From assembly GCF_021432085.1 (NCBI RefSeq), contig NZ_CP090366.1, positions 1,550,001 through 1,614,000 of the forward strand: 64,000 nt of DNA, read 5' to 3'. Every line of letters starts with the position of its first letter. Position 1 is the stretch's first letter. This document shows, piece after piece, positions 22,365-30,972 of the stretch. Origin of the DNA: Stutzerimonas kunmingensis (GTDB lineage Bacteria; Pseudomonadota; Gammaproteobacteria; Pseudomonadales; Pseudomonadaceae). A program made the translations under genes and the position numbers. The notes under the pieces are model-generated. The model made no database searches, was not told where the DNA came from, and saw nothing but the letters and a program-made list of their open reading frames with translations.

Positions 22365-22708
22365 AGGCGGAGCCGGGGTTGGCCTTCGCGCTGACCCTGT
22401 GCCTTCGCCTGGGCAAGACCCTCGGCGAGCTGGATCAGATGCCCGTCGAGGAATTCAACCTGTGGCGCGCCTATGACCGCGAATCGCCGATCAGCGATAT
22501 GCGGCATGATGTCATGGGGGCCATCATCGCGGCGGCACCGCTGCAGGCGGCCGGCGCGAAAGTCTCGGCTGCCGACATGCTGCCGCCCTGGGCGCGCGTC
22601 AGCGACGAGCAGGAGGCCGCCCAGGCGGAACCCGTGGACGCTGCCGAAACCTTCTTCGCCTTCCTGCGCGGCCGTGCAGCCGTGACGGAGAGCGCCGAGG
22701 TCGAGTGA
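22358..22708 (+). CDS. gpT-like extension of the tail chaperone, made by frameshift
   Basis: 116 codons in the -1 frame, from RLKAEPGLAFALTLCLRLGK through MPVEEFNLWRAYDRESPISD to FFAFLRGRAAVTESAEVE. As a separate gene it would need a TTG at 22379 with no ribosome binding site, so it is best read as the C-terminal part of the gpGT-like fusion. The LGKTLGELDQMPVEEFNLWRAY-type helix (about residues 15-35) is typical of phage T-domain proteins that contact the tape measure. Confidence 0.83.
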   Translation, partial: RLKAEPGLAFALTLCLRLGKTLGELDQMPVEEFNLWRAYDRESPISDMRHDVMGAIIAAAPLQAAGAKVSAADMLPPWARVSDEQEAAQAEPVDAAETFFAFLRGRAAVTESAEVE

Positions 22709-22741
22709 TGTTAGAGTGCCGCCTTTTTTGGGAGGGAATCT

Positions 22742-23164
22742 ATGCGTCTACTCGCTTGGTGTGCGCCTGTGTTGCTGATTGGTAGTTTGGCCGCGTGCGG
22801 CTCGCACGATATGTATAGCGACATGCTGAACAATGACTTTCCGAGCGTTCGCGCGGTGTCGCCGCCAACTTCGATGGTTGGAACATGGACGGGAAGCATG
22901 GGGCCGTACTTATCGACGCTACGTTTGGATGCGTCGGGAACTGGGTTGCTTTGCAGTAGCTGGAACGGGAAGGATTCGATTTCACGAATCAAGTTCGACG
23001 GCCAGCAGATCCGATCCCAAGATGGTGGTCGACTGAATGTCGCTCGCGCGTCGCAGGAGTCAATGGCTGTGACCGCGCCCTATTACGGAGGTGCGGACTA
23101 CTCGCTGCGCAAAGATGGTTCGCTGACGGAGGCGTCTTACTACTGCGCCCAGCAGCTCAGATGA
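22742..23164 (+). CDS. Lipoprotein moron, candidate superinfection-exclusion protein
   Basis: 140 residues. Signal peptide MRLLAWCAPVLLIGSLAACG with lipobox LAAC (Cys at 19), then a beta-rich domain with SMVGTWTGSMGPYLSTLRLD and GTGLLCSSWNGKDSISRIKF. GGGAGG precedes the ATG. The gene has lower GC than its neighbours, its own terminator (23182-23206) and a possible promoter containing TTAGAGTG (22712-22719). Position between the gpGT-like gene and the tape measure is that of HK97 gp15, a superinfection-exclusion protein; sequence is not obviously related. Function inferred from context. Confidence 0.72.
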   Translation: MRLLAWCAPVLLIGSLAACGSHDMYSDMLNNDFPSVRAVSPPTSMVGTWTGSMGPYLSTLRLDASGTGLLCSSWNGKDSISRIKFDGQQIRSQDGGRLNVARASQESMAVTAPYYGGADYSLRKDGSLTEASYYCAQQLR

Positions 23165-23181
23165 AAAATGGCCTAGCCAAT

Positions 23182-23206
23182 GCCCGCCTCGTGCGGGCTT
23201 TTTTTT
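23182..23206 (+). terminator. Terminator after the lipoprotein gene
   Basis: GCCCGC, 5-base loop CTCGT, GCGGGC, then eight T. The downstream TGCCTGGAGA is identical to the sequence after the terminator at 36526-36552. Confidence 0.85.
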
Positions 23207-23221
23207 GCCTGGAGAATGGCG

Positions 23222-26200
23222 ATGTCTGGACAAACGCTCCGCTCGCTGGTGGTCAGTGTTTCGGCTGAAACCAGTTCCTATCAGCGGGAAATGGCGCGAG
23301 CCAGCCGCATGGGGGCCAACTACCTGCGCACCATCGGTGACGGCAACCGCCAGGCCGCGGCCGGGTGGCGGGCGCAGCAGGCGGCGATTCAGGCGCAGAA
23401 CAGCGCCTTGACCGAGTTGAGTGCCACCGCCGGCAACTACGCCCGCGCCATGCTCGGCGCCCTGGCGGTCGGCAATGCCGTGGCCGAGGCCGACAATTGG
23501 GGGCAAGTGGCTTCACGCTTGAAGATGGCCACCGCCTCGCAGGAGGAATACCGCGCCGTCTCCGAGAAGCTGATGGAAATCAGCGACCGGACCTACAAGC
23601 GTTACAGCGATCAAGCCGAACTGTTCATCACCTCGGCCAAGCGCATGCGTGACATGGGCTATGCGACGGAAACCGTCACCGGGTTCGTGAACGTTTTAGC
23701 CTCTGGGCTCACGCTCAGTGCCGCCAATGCTGAGGACACCGCCTCCGTCATCAAGTCAGCTGGCGAGGCGATTGCCATTGGAAAGCTGCAGGGCGATCAA
23801 TGGCAGAACATGCTTACCAAGGCGCCGGCCATAGTTAACGCCTTGGCCGACGCTCTGGGCGTAACCAGCGCCGAGCTGGAAAACATGGCGCGCAACGGTG
23901 AACTCGTCACCAGTAAATGGATGCCAGCCCTTATCAGCAAGGAAAAGGAACTGGCTGATGCAACCGAGCGGATGCCCACCACCGTGGGTGATGCTCTTCA
24001 GCGGCTGTCCAACCACTACGCCCGCTGGCTGGGCCAGCAGAACGAAGCCAGTGGCGCCACCGCCAACCTGGCCGAACTGATCAACCTGCTGACCGACAAC
24101 CTCGACGGCCTGGCCGTGGCGGTGCTGGCGGTCGGTGCTGGTGGGCTGACCAAGTGGGCGGCCACCTCGACCGCCGCGCTGCTGGCGGAAATCAACGCCG
24201 TGCGCGCATCCATTGGCGCCACCGTCGGGCGTGCGAAAGCCCAGCTCGACGCCGCCAATATGGCGGTGCGGCATACCCAGGCCGAACTCGCCAGCGCCCA
24301 GGCGCATGCCCAGGCGACGCGCTTTACCGATGCCCACACCGCCGCGCTGTCCCGCCTGCGCCTTGCCAAGCTGGCCGACCGCGAAGCGACCCTGGCCCAG
24401 GCCACGGCACAGACCGCCTACAGCCGCGCCGCGGCCGTGGGTAGCCGCGCCGTGTCGGGGCTGCTCGGCGCCCTGGGTGGGCCGATGGGGCTGGCCATCC
24501 TGGCGGCCGGTACGGCGGCCAGTTTCCTGCTGTTCGCCGACCACGGCGACAAGGCGGCCACCGCCGCGGTGGACCTGAAACGCCCCATCGCCGAGCTGCG
24601 CGAGGAATGGGAAAAGCTCGCCGACGTACAGCGCCGGCCGATGATCAACAACCTGCTGCAGCAGCAGGCCCAGGCGCAGCAGGCGGCGCGCGATGCCCTG
24701 GCCGGGATTGGCCAGATCACCAGCGCGCCGGACCTGTACAGCAACAACTTCACCGCCTCGCGGCGTGACCGCGTAGCGGCTACCCAGCAGTTCGGCACGC
24801 GCGTGCGTGCCGGCATGGATGTGGACGAAGCCACCCAGGCGCTGATCGAGGCCGTGGGGCCTTCCGAGGAACTGCGCGCGCAGATCGAGCAGCTGGCCGC
24901 CAGCTACGTCGAGCTGATTGCGAAAAGCCACCAGCTCGGGGAGGGTGCCAACGAGCTGCAAGGCCAGATGAAGGGCCTGGCCGACTCCATGGAAAACGTG
25001 GTCAGCCTGTCGCCCGAGCTGGCCAGCGGCTGGGAAAAGAAGATTGCCGGGCTCGCCGAGCAAACCGCCAAGCTCAAGGACGCCAGCGCCCTGGGTGAGG
25101 TCAACCGGCAGATTGCGGCCGATGGCCTGGAGGACACCGCCGCGGGCCGTGCCCTGGCCGAGCGTGCCCGCGCCGCGGCCGCTGCGGTGGATGCTGAGCA
25201 GAAGCTGAAAACCGAGCGGGAGGAAGCCGCCCGCGCCGCCAAGAGCAGCGCCGAGGAAGCCGCCCGCGCGGTCAAGCAGCTGAATGACGCCCACGCCCGC
25301 ACCCTGGCCACCCTGCAGCAGCAGGTCGCCATGCACGGGCAAAGCACCGAGCTTGCGCGCATCCGCTACGCGACCACCGAAGGCGAGCTAAAGGCGCTGA
25401 CGGCGGCGCAGAAGAGCGAACTCGAACGGGCTGCCGCCGCCAAGGATGCGCTCGACGCACAGCAGGCCTACAAAAGCCTGATGGAGGGCGCGCAGACCGC
25501 CGAGGAACGGCTGCTGTCGCAGATGCGCGAGCGCGTGCGCCTGCTCAACGAAGCCCGCGCCGCGGGCGGGGTGACGCCCGAGCAGTACGACGCCGCGCGC
25601 GACCAGTTCAGCAAAGCGGCCATCAGCAAGGCGCCGACCTTCGGCGGCCTGGACGCCAGCGTAGGCGGCCCGGCCGGCGAGCTGGTCAAGGTTGCCGAGG
25701 CGCAGAAGGAACTCGAGAAGTGGCGCGGCGACGAGCTGGCCCGGCAGAAAGCCTTTCTCGATGAAAAGCTGATCAACGAGGCGCAGCACACCGCGCGGGT
25801 GGAGGAAATCACCGCCACCAGCAACGCGCGGCTGGCCGCCATGGGCGATGCCTACAAGGTCGCCACGCTCGGCGTGTTCGCCGACGTGACGGGTAACGCG
25901 GCGGACATGATGAAGCAGATGGCCGGCGAGGGTTCGGCCGCCTACAAGGTGCTGTTTCTGGCCAGCAAGGCGGCGGCCATCGCGCAAACCATGGTCAGCA
26001 CCGAAGTCGCCGCGGCCAAGGCCCTGGAACTTGGGCCGATCATGGGCATCCCGGCGGCCTCGCTGATCCGCGGGCTGGGGTATGCCTCGGTGGGGATGAT
26101 CGCGGCCACCTCGATCATGGGCATGGCGCATGACGGCATCGACAGCATCCCGCGCGAAGGCACCTGGCTGCTGGATCAGGGCGAACGGGTAGTCGACCGG

Positions 26201-26455
26201 CGCACGAACGGCGACCTTAAAGCCTTCCTGTCCCGCCAGCCGGCCGCCAATGACGCCGCCCGCACTGGCGGGGCGGCGCCGGTGGTGCATATCAGCATCA
26301 CCAACGAGGGCGGCGCCGAGGTGGAAACGCCGGCCGGCATGGAGCAGTTCGGTGCCGATATCGGCCGCTTTGTCGACCAGCGTTACCAGCAGTTGCTCGC
26401 GCGCGATCTGCGCACCGATGGCGCCATCGGCCGCCACCTGAACGGGAGACGTTAA
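23222..26455 (+). CDS. Tail tape measure protein
   Basis: 1,077 residues from ATG 23222 (GGAG is 7 bases upstream; ATG 23216 is too close). N-terminal LRSLVVSVSAETSSYQREMA, the conserved tape-measure domain LMEISDRTYKRYSDQAELFI, WQNMLTKAPAIVNALADALG, long coiled-coil stretches and two hydrophobic segments (about residues 293-312 and 405-440), then a C-terminal IASMGMAHDGIDSIPREGTW-like part. It sets tail length (about 160 nm at 1.5 A per residue, an estimate) and leads DNA entry. Confidence 0.95.
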   Translation: MSGQTLRSLVVSVSAETSSYQREMARASRMGANYLRTIGDGNRQAAAGWRAQQAAIQAQNSALTELSATAGNYARAMLGALAVGNAVAEADNWGQVASRLKMATASQEEYRAVSEKLMEISDRTYKRYSDQAELFITSAKRMRDMGYATETVTGFVNVLASGLTLSAANAEDTASVIKSAGEAIAIGKLQGDQWQNMLTKAPAIVNALADALGVTSAELENMARNGELVTSKWMPALISKEKELADATERMPTTVGDALQRLSNHYARWLGQQNEASGATANLAELINLLTDNLDGLAVAVLAVGAGGLTKWAATSTAALLAEINAVRASIGATVGRAKAQLDAANMAVRHTQAELASAQAHAQATRFTDAHTAALSRLRLAKLADREATLAQATAQTAYSRAAAVGSRAVSGLLGALGGPMGLAILAAGTAASFLLFADHGDKAATAAVDLKRPIAELREEWEKLADVQRRPMINNLLQQQAQAQQAARDALAGIGQITSAPDLYSNNFTASRRDRVAATQQFGTRVRAGMDVDEATQALIEAVGPSEELRAQIEQLAASYVELIAKSHQLGEGANELQGQMKGLADSMENVVSLSPELASGWEKKIAGLAEQTAKLKDASALGEVNRQIAADGLEDTAAGRALAERARAAAAAVDAEQKLKTEREEAARAAKSSAEEAARAVKQLNDAHARTLATLQQQVAMHGQSTELARIRYATTEGELKALTAAQKSELERAAAAKDALDAQQAYKSLMEGAQTAEERLLSQMRERVRLLNEARAAGGVTPEQYDAARDQFSKAAISKAPTFGGLDASVGGPAGELVKVAEAQKELEKWRGDELARQKAFLDEKLINEAQHTARVEEITATSNARLAAMGDAYKVATLGVFADVTGNAADMMKQMAGEGSAAYKVLFLASKAAAIAQTMVSTEVAAAKALELGPIMGIPAASLIRGLGYASVGMIAATSIMGMAHDGIDSIPREGTWLLDQGERVVDRRTNGDLKAFLSRQPAANDAARTGGAAPVVHISITNEGGAEVETPAGMEQFGADIGRFVDQRYQQLLARDLRTDGAIGRHLNGRR

Positions 26456-26790
26456 TGCCGCTTGAAACCTTCACATGGTCGCCGCGCCTGGGCGCGACCG
26501 GCACCGAGGATGAGCGCACCCGGCGGGTGCAGCTCGGTGACGGTTACGCCCAGTCGGTGGTCGACGGCATCAACGCGGTGACGCACAGCTGGGCGCTGAC
26601 GTTTACCGGTACGCCCGAGTACCTGCAGCCGATCCGCGACTTTTTGCGCCGCCACGGCAAGGCCAAGGCCTTTCTCTGGACGCCGCCGCTTGGCGAGCTG
26701 GGCCTGTACCAGCGCAGCGAACTTTCCCTGACGGGGCACGGCCGGGTTTACACCCTGGCCGTTACCTTCGAAACCGCATACCACCCGTGA
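26455..26790 (+). CDS. Minor tail protein M
   Basis: 111 residues: ETFTWSPRLGATGTEDERTR, RVQLGDGYAQSVVDGINAVT, IRDFLRRHGKAKAFLWTPPL and VTFETAYHP match the gpM family of lambda-like tails, part of the tail tip complex. Its ATG shares the stop region of the tape measure gene (TAATG). Confidence 0.9.
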   Translation: MPLETFTWSPRLGATGTEDERTRRVQLGDGYAQSVVDGINAVTHSWALTFTGTPEYLQPIRDFLRRHGKAKAFLWTPPLGELGLYQRSELSLTGHGRVYTLAVTFETAYHP

Positions 26791-26797
26791 GGCACGC

Positions 26798-27841
26798 ATG
26801 GCACAACAGCTAATCAACCTCGGCGCCACCGGCAGCGGCGCCGGCGGCGACAGCGCCCGCACGGCGTTCGAAAAGGCCATTGCCAACTTTGCCGAGCTGT
26901 ATGCCGCCGCGTTGCCGGATTCCGAAGAGCGGAAGGCCGCCGCGCGCGCCATCTTAGGGCTGACTAAAGGAACATCCCCAGGCAACGTGCTGGTGGCCGG
27001 CGCGGAGCTGGTCGGGAGGCATACCGTCGAGTGTTTCGCCTTTCTGGATGCAGGCTCAGTACCGGGCGCCACGATCTACACGAATATTCCGGCCTCTGAA
27101 GACATCATGCCGAACCTGATCATTCGGGGCGCGCTGAACGGATACACCGAACCGTTCGAAGCCCGTCTGTCGTGGTATTTCTACGGCGGCGTGATATACC
27201 TGCCGAACGTGCTCATCACCGCGACAGGCGGCGTTTCTGGCGTGCGGTTTTACCTGCGGCCGGAGAACGGGAAAATTGTCATTCGGATTGATTTCGGCGG
27301 CAGCGTCTATATCAGTCGCCTGGCCTTCGATGCTTTGTTAATCCCTGGCGGGTATAACCCCGACCCGTCTACGCTGCGGGGATGGTCGGCCGTGGCGTCA
27401 AACGCTGCGGGCTCTGGTGAAGTCGAGGCACTGCGCGCGAGGACATATCACAGCCGAAACATCCTCGGCACCGTCTCTCATTCCAACGGCGTGCCTACGG
27501 GCGCGATCATCGAGCGCGGCAGCAATGCGAATGGGGAGTACATCAGATGGGCGGATGGGACACAGATTTGCCTAAAAACCATCGACGGAACGGTAGATGT
27601 AACTTCGCCAGTTGGCAGCGTGTTTTATGGGCCGAACCAAATTGGCGGCGGCGCTTGGCCGGCTAGCTTCTCCGTTGCGCCTCGCGTTTTTGAACGACTA
27701 GACAGCGCCGGCGGCCTTGCTTGGCTTGGGTCTGGTAGTGTGCCCAGTGCCTACACGGCGCCGTTTTTTTTCCCTATGTACGCTACAGCAGGCTCCCAGC
27801 TGCTAACGCTGAAACTACTCGCCATCGGCCGCTGGTACTAA
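26798..27841 (+). CDS. Fibre-like tail protein inserted between gpM and gpL
   Basis: 347 residues. The first 60 (MAQQLINLGATGSGAGGDSA, then FEKAIANFAELYAAALPD) resemble the attachment region of Pseudomonas phage tail proteins. The rest is beta-rich and ends GAIIERGSNANGEYIRWADG, a motif found at tips of phage fibres, with a terminal LKLLAIGRWY. Base composition falls and synonymous choice changes after about 26,960, suggesting that the tip was exchanged. Likely a host-range side fibre or tip protein. Confidence 0.68.
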   Translation: MAQQLINLGATGSGAGGDSARTAFEKAIANFAELYAAALPDSEERKAAARAILGLTKGTSPGNVLVAGAELVGRHTVECFAFLDAGSVPGATIYTNIPASEDIMPNLIIRGALNGYTEPFEARLSWYFYGGVIYLPNVLITATGGVSGVRFYLRPENGKIVIRIDFGGSVYISRLAFDALLIPGGYNPDPSTLRGWSAVASNAAGSGEVEALRARTYHSRNILGTVSHSNGVPTGAIIERGSNANGEYIRWADGTQICLKTIDGTVDVTSPVGSVFYGPNQIGGGAWPASFSVAPRVFERLDSAGGLAWLGSGSVPSAYTAPFFFPMYATAGSQLLTLKLLAIGRWY

Positions 27842-27850
27842 GGAGCGCAT

Positions 27851-28195
27851 ATGCAAATCACCCTTTCCCCCGTCCGTATGGACGAAACCCTGGCCGCCTC
27901 CCGCGCCGGCGACGTGCTGACCCTCAACGGCGAGGCCTTCGACTTCGGCCCGCTGCCTGAGGGCGCCACGCTGCCAGCCGAGGCGATTGATTCGGACTGG
28001 ATCGTCGGCCCCGTGTCGCGCATTGACGGCGAACTGCACCTGACCCTGCGCCTGCCGCACGGGCCGAATCCGAGCCAGGCCGCGGCCTTCCCCAAGCCCC
28101 TGGTGGTGATGGTCGACGGTGAGATTGACCTGCCGTTCGACCCGCCTGCCGAGCCGGAACCGCTGCCCGACATGCCCGAGGAGCTGCCAGCATGA
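27851..28195 (+). CDS. Hypothetical tail-cassette protein
   Basis: 114 residues: MQITLSPVRMDETLAASRAG, LTLNGEAFDFGPLPEGATLP, IVGPVSRIDGELHLTLRLPH and an acidic Pro-rich end. Proteins of this pattern accompany fibre genes in many Pseudomonas prophages, often with DUF4376 genes, and may help fibre assembly. Overlaps the next gene by 4 bases. Confidence 0.65.
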   Translation: MQITLSPVRMDETLAASRAGDVLTLNGEAFDFGPLPEGATLPAEAIDSDWIVGPVSRIDGELHLTLRLPHGPNPSQAAAFPKPLVVMVDGEIDLPFDPPAEPEPLPDMPEELPA

Positions 28196-28524
28196 ACATC
28201 GACTATTCGCAGCTGATCACGCCCGAGAAGAAGGCCGAGGACGCGGCCAAGGCCGCCCGCGATGCATGGAAGACGCGCCGCGCCGAGGCGGTGCGCGCGA
28301 TCAAGGTAACGACCGCCAGCGGTCGTACCTTCGACGGCGACGAAACCAGCCAGGCCCGTATGGCCCGCGCGATCCTCGGCCTGCAGGAAGCGGGCGCCGG
28401 CGCGACCGTGACCTGGGTGCTGGCGGACAACACCACCATCGACGCCACCGCCGCCGAATTGGCCGAGGCGTTGAGGCTGGCCGGCGCCGAACAGGCGCGG
28501 CTGTGGGTGGCCAGCCATGAATAA
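28192..28524 (+). CDS. DUF4376-domain tail-cassette protein
   Basis: 110 residues. The helical start MNIDYSQLITPEKKAEDAAK leads to the DUF4376-like core IKVTTASGRTFDGDETSQAR, MARAILGLQEAGAG and TVTWVLADNTTIDATAAELA. DUF4376 is usual at the end of fibre or fibre-chaperone proteins; here it stands alone as a small gene. Coupled to both neighbours by overlaps of 4 and 8 bases. Confidence 0.78.
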   Translation: MNIDYSQLITPEKKAEDAAKAARDAWKTRRAEAVRAIKVTTASGRTFDGDETSQARMARAILGLQEAGAGATVTWVLADNTTIDATAAELAEALRLAGAEQARLWVASHE

Positions 28525-28870
28525 GCTGGACCTGACCACCTACGTGGCCCGCTATGGCCGCCGGCCGTACTGGCTGGCCCTGCTGATCGCCCTGGACCAG
28601 CTCGCCAACGCGCTGCTGTGGGGCTTTGTGGACGAAACGCTGTCGAGCCGGGCCTACCGGAGCGCCCAGCTGCGCACGCCGGCGAAACGCCGCTGGCGGC
28701 TGGCTGAGCGTCTGATCAATACGCTGTTCTGGCGCGACCGCGTGGGCGAGCTGCGCCACTGCCAGCTGGCGTACCTGGGCGAACTGGCGCGCGAGCATTC
28801 GCCGCCGTCACCCGTAACGCCGCCACCCGAAGCCCCGCCCCGTGCGGGGCTTGCTGTTTCTGGAGAGTGA
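28517..28870 (+). CDS. Hypothetical tail-cassette protein with one membrane-like helix
   Basis: 117 residues: MNKLDLTTYVARYGRRPYWL, hydrophobic LALLIALDQLANALLWGFVD, then basic RLINTLFWRDRVGELRHCQL and a Pro-rich tail. The end of the gene contains a GCCCCGC/GCGGGGC hairpin (about 28832-28856). Seen by me as a recurrent neighbour of DUF4376 in Pseudomonas prophages, without known role. Confidence 0.62.
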   Translation: MNKLDLTTYVARYGRRPYWLALLIALDQLANALLWGFVDETLSSRAYRSAQLRTPAKRRWRLAERLINTLFWRDRVGELRHCQLAYLGELAREHSPPSPVTPPPEAPPRAGLAVSGE

Positions 28871-28873
28871 CCG

Positions 28874-29623
28874 ATGGGCATCAATGCCGATGTGCAGCTG
28901 CTGGAACCCGGCGCCGAGGTGACGCTGTACGTCATCGACTGCACGGCGTTCGGTGGCGATGTGCTGCACTTTCATGGCCACCGCGTAGCGCATACGCCGG
29001 CCGAGCTGGCCGCCGCGGCGATCAGCCCCGAGCCGCTGCGCGCGAAATCGATCTGGTGGCAGGGGCAGGAATACCGCGCCTGGCCGGTGAAGGGCGAAGG
29101 CTTCGCCCTGGACGGCGACGGCCCGGCACCTTCGCCGACGCTGACGGTGGGCAACCTTGACGGCTCGATCAGTGCGCTGTGCCTGCTGTTCGCCGACCTG
29201 GCCCAGGCGCGGGTCACGGTGCGTACCACCTTTGCCCACTACCTCGATGCGGTGAACTTCGAGGGTGGCAACCCGACCGCGGACCCGACCCAGGAGAAAA
29301 CCCAGGTCTGGTACATCGAGCAGAAGACCGGCGAGAACGGCGAGGCCGTGGCCTTTGCGCTTAGCTCGCCAGCGGACGTGCAGGGGCAGAAGATCCCGGC
29401 GCGGCAGATTCACGCGCTGTGCGACTGGGCCATGTGCGGCGAGTACCGCGGCCCCGACTGCGGCTACACCGGCGGCCCGGTGGCCGACATTGACGGCAAC
29501 CCAACCGATGACCCCGCCCGCGACCGCTGCGGCGGCCTGCTGAGTGACTGCAAAGCGCGCTTCGGCGCGAACAACCCGCTGCCACACGGCGGCTTCCCAG
29601 GCGCCGGCCTGCTGAGGCAATGA
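28874..29623 (+). CDS. Minor tail protein L, probable Fe-S protein
   Basis: 249 residues: [60 protein letters not shown], then a Cys-rich tail with [20 protein letters not shown] and [15 protein letters not shown]. Lambda gpL carries a [4Fe-4S] cluster in its C-terminal domain and the matching cysteines (five or six in this tail) suggest the same. Joins the tail tip between J and the tube. GGAG precedes the ATG. Confidence 0.92.
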   Translation: MGINADVQLLEPGAEVTLYVIDCTAFGGDVLHFHGHRVAHTPAELAAAAISPEPLRAKSIWWQGQEYRAWPVKGEGFALDGDGPAPSPTLTVGNLDGSISALCLLFADLAQARVTVRTTFAHYLDAVNFEGGNPTADPTQEKTQVWYIEQKTGENGEAVAFALSSPADVQGQKIPARQIHALCDWAMCGEYRGPDCGYTGGPVADIDGNPTDDPARDRCGGLLSDCKARFGANNPLPHGGFPGAGLLRQ

Positions 29624-29626
29624 CCC

Positions 29627-30343
29627 ATGCGTAAACACATCCTGAAAGCCGTGCGCGCGCACGCCGCGGCCGAGTACCCGCGCGAGTGCTGCGGCCTGGT
29701 GGTGCAGATCGGCCGCCGCCAGCAGTACGTGCGCTGCCGCAACCTGGCCGAGGGTGCTGCAGGCACCGACCGCTTCGAGCTGGACCCGGCCGACTACGCC
29801 GCCGCCGAAGACCTGGGCACCATCGTCGGCGTCGTGCATTCGCACCCCGACGCCACCAGCCGCGCCAGTGCCGCCGACGTGGCGCTGTGCAATGCCGGCA
29901 CGGTGCCCTGGTACATCCTGAGCTGGCCCGAGGGTGATCTAAACGTGCTGACCCCGTGCGAGGGCGTGCCCCCGCTGGAGGGCAGGCCGTTCGTGCATGG
30001 CACCGACTATGACTGCTACGGGCTGATTCGCGGCTTCTACCAGCTGGAATACGGCATCACGCTGCCCGACTTCCCGCGAGCGGATGGTTGGTGGCACAAC
30101 GGCGAAAACCACTATCTGGAGCGCTTCGAGCAGGCCGGATTCGAGGTGGCCACTGGCCCACTGCAGCGCGGCGATGTGGTGCTGATGCAGGTGCAGGCGC
30201 CGGCGGTGAACCATGGCGGCGTGTACCTGGGCGACGGGCAGCTGCTGCACCACCTGTACGGCCGCCCGAGTGGCCGGGTGGCATATGGCGGCTATTGGCT
30301 GGACCGCACCGCGCTGGTGGTGCGCTACAAGGGGGCGGCATGA
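29627..30343 (+). CDS. Tail assembly protein K, JAMM plus NlpC/P60 peptidase
   Basis: 238 residues with two domains. The N-terminal JAB/MPN part has GVVHSHPDATSRASAADVAL (metal-binding H-x-H...D). The C-terminal NlpC/P60 part has YDCYGLIRGFYQ with nucleophile Cys and VNHGGVYLGDGQLLHHLYG with the His. Lambda gpK-type proteins process the tail tip or cut peptidoglycan. Overlaps gpI by 4 bases. Confidence 0.93.
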   Translation: MRKHILKAVRAHAAAEYPRECCGLVVQIGRRQQYVRCRNLAEGAAGTDRFELDPADYAAAEDLGTIVGVVHSHPDATSRASAADVALCNAGTVPWYILSWPEGDLNVLTPCEGVPPLEGRPFVHGTDYDCYGLIRGFYQLEYGITLPDFPRADGWWHNGENHYLERFEQAGFEVATGPLQRGDVVLMQVQAPAVNHGGVYLGDGQLLHHLYGRPSGRVAYGGYWLDRTALVVRYKGAA

Positions 30344-30906
30344 ACCAACTGCGAACCGTGCGCCTTTACGGCGTGCTGGGTGCGCGCTTCGGCCGGGTGT
30401 TTCGCCTGGCCGTGGCGAGCCCGGCTGAGGCCATCCGCGCGCTGTGCGCGCAGCTGCCGGGCTTCGAACAGTACCTGGCGACCAGCCGCGACCGCGGGCT
30501 GACCTACGCGGTGTTCTACGGCCGGCGCAACCTGACCGAGCAGGAGCTGCAGCTTGAAGGCCGGCAGGGGGATATCCGCATTGCGCCGGTGATCATCGGC
30601 AGCAAGAACGGTGGCGTATTTTCCACCGTGCTGGGCGCGGTGCTGGTGGCGGTGGGCGTGTACACCGGCAACGGCTGGCTGGTGGCTACAGGCGCCGGGA
30701 TGATGGCCGGCGGCGTGGCGCAGATGCTCGCACCGCAGGCAACTGGCATGTCCGCCCGCGAGGCGCCGGAAAACAAACCGTCGTATGCCTTCGGCGGCGC
30801 GGTCAACACCACCGCCCAGGGCAACCCGGTCGGCCTGCTGTACGGCAAGCGCCGCATCGGCGGGGCGATCATTTCCGGCGGCATCTACGCCGAAGACCAG
30901 CTGTAA
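30340..30906 (+). CDS. Tail assembly protein I
   Basis: 188 residues: MNQLRTVRLYGVLGARFGRV, EAIRALCAQLPGFEQYLATS, then a Gly/Ala/Val-rich hydrophobic core VFSTVLGAVLVAVGVYTGNG and a terminal QGNPVGLLYGKRRIGGAIIS. Typical gpI of lambda-like tails, needed for tip assembly but absent from virions. ATG overlaps the gpK stop. Confidence 0.92.
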   Translation: MNQLRTVRLYGVLGARFGRVFRLAVASPAEAIRALCAQLPGFEQYLATSRDRGLTYAVFYGRRNLTEQELQLEGRQGDIRIAPVIIGSKNGGVFSTVLGAVLVAVGVYTGNGWLVATGAGMMAGGVAQMLAPQATGMSAREAPENKPSYAFGGAVNTTAQGNPVGLLYGKRRIGGAIISGGIYAEDQL

Positions 30907-30928
30907 CCCCGCACGCTTCCAATTCCCG

Positions 30929-30953
30929 AGCCCGGCCATGCGCCGGGCTTTTT
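30929..30953 (+). terminator. Hairpin with T-run before gene J
   Basis: AGCCCGG, 7-base loop, CCGGGCT, TTTTT; lies between gpI and J. Likely read through by antitermination or used for RNA end formation. Confidence 0.6.
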
Positions 30954-30972
30954 CGTTTTCGAGGTTCCCCGC

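Noticed and set aside
22379..22708. Separate gene for the T-domain protein
   Set aside because: Only a TTG start without ribosome site; the slippery heptamer explains the frame better.
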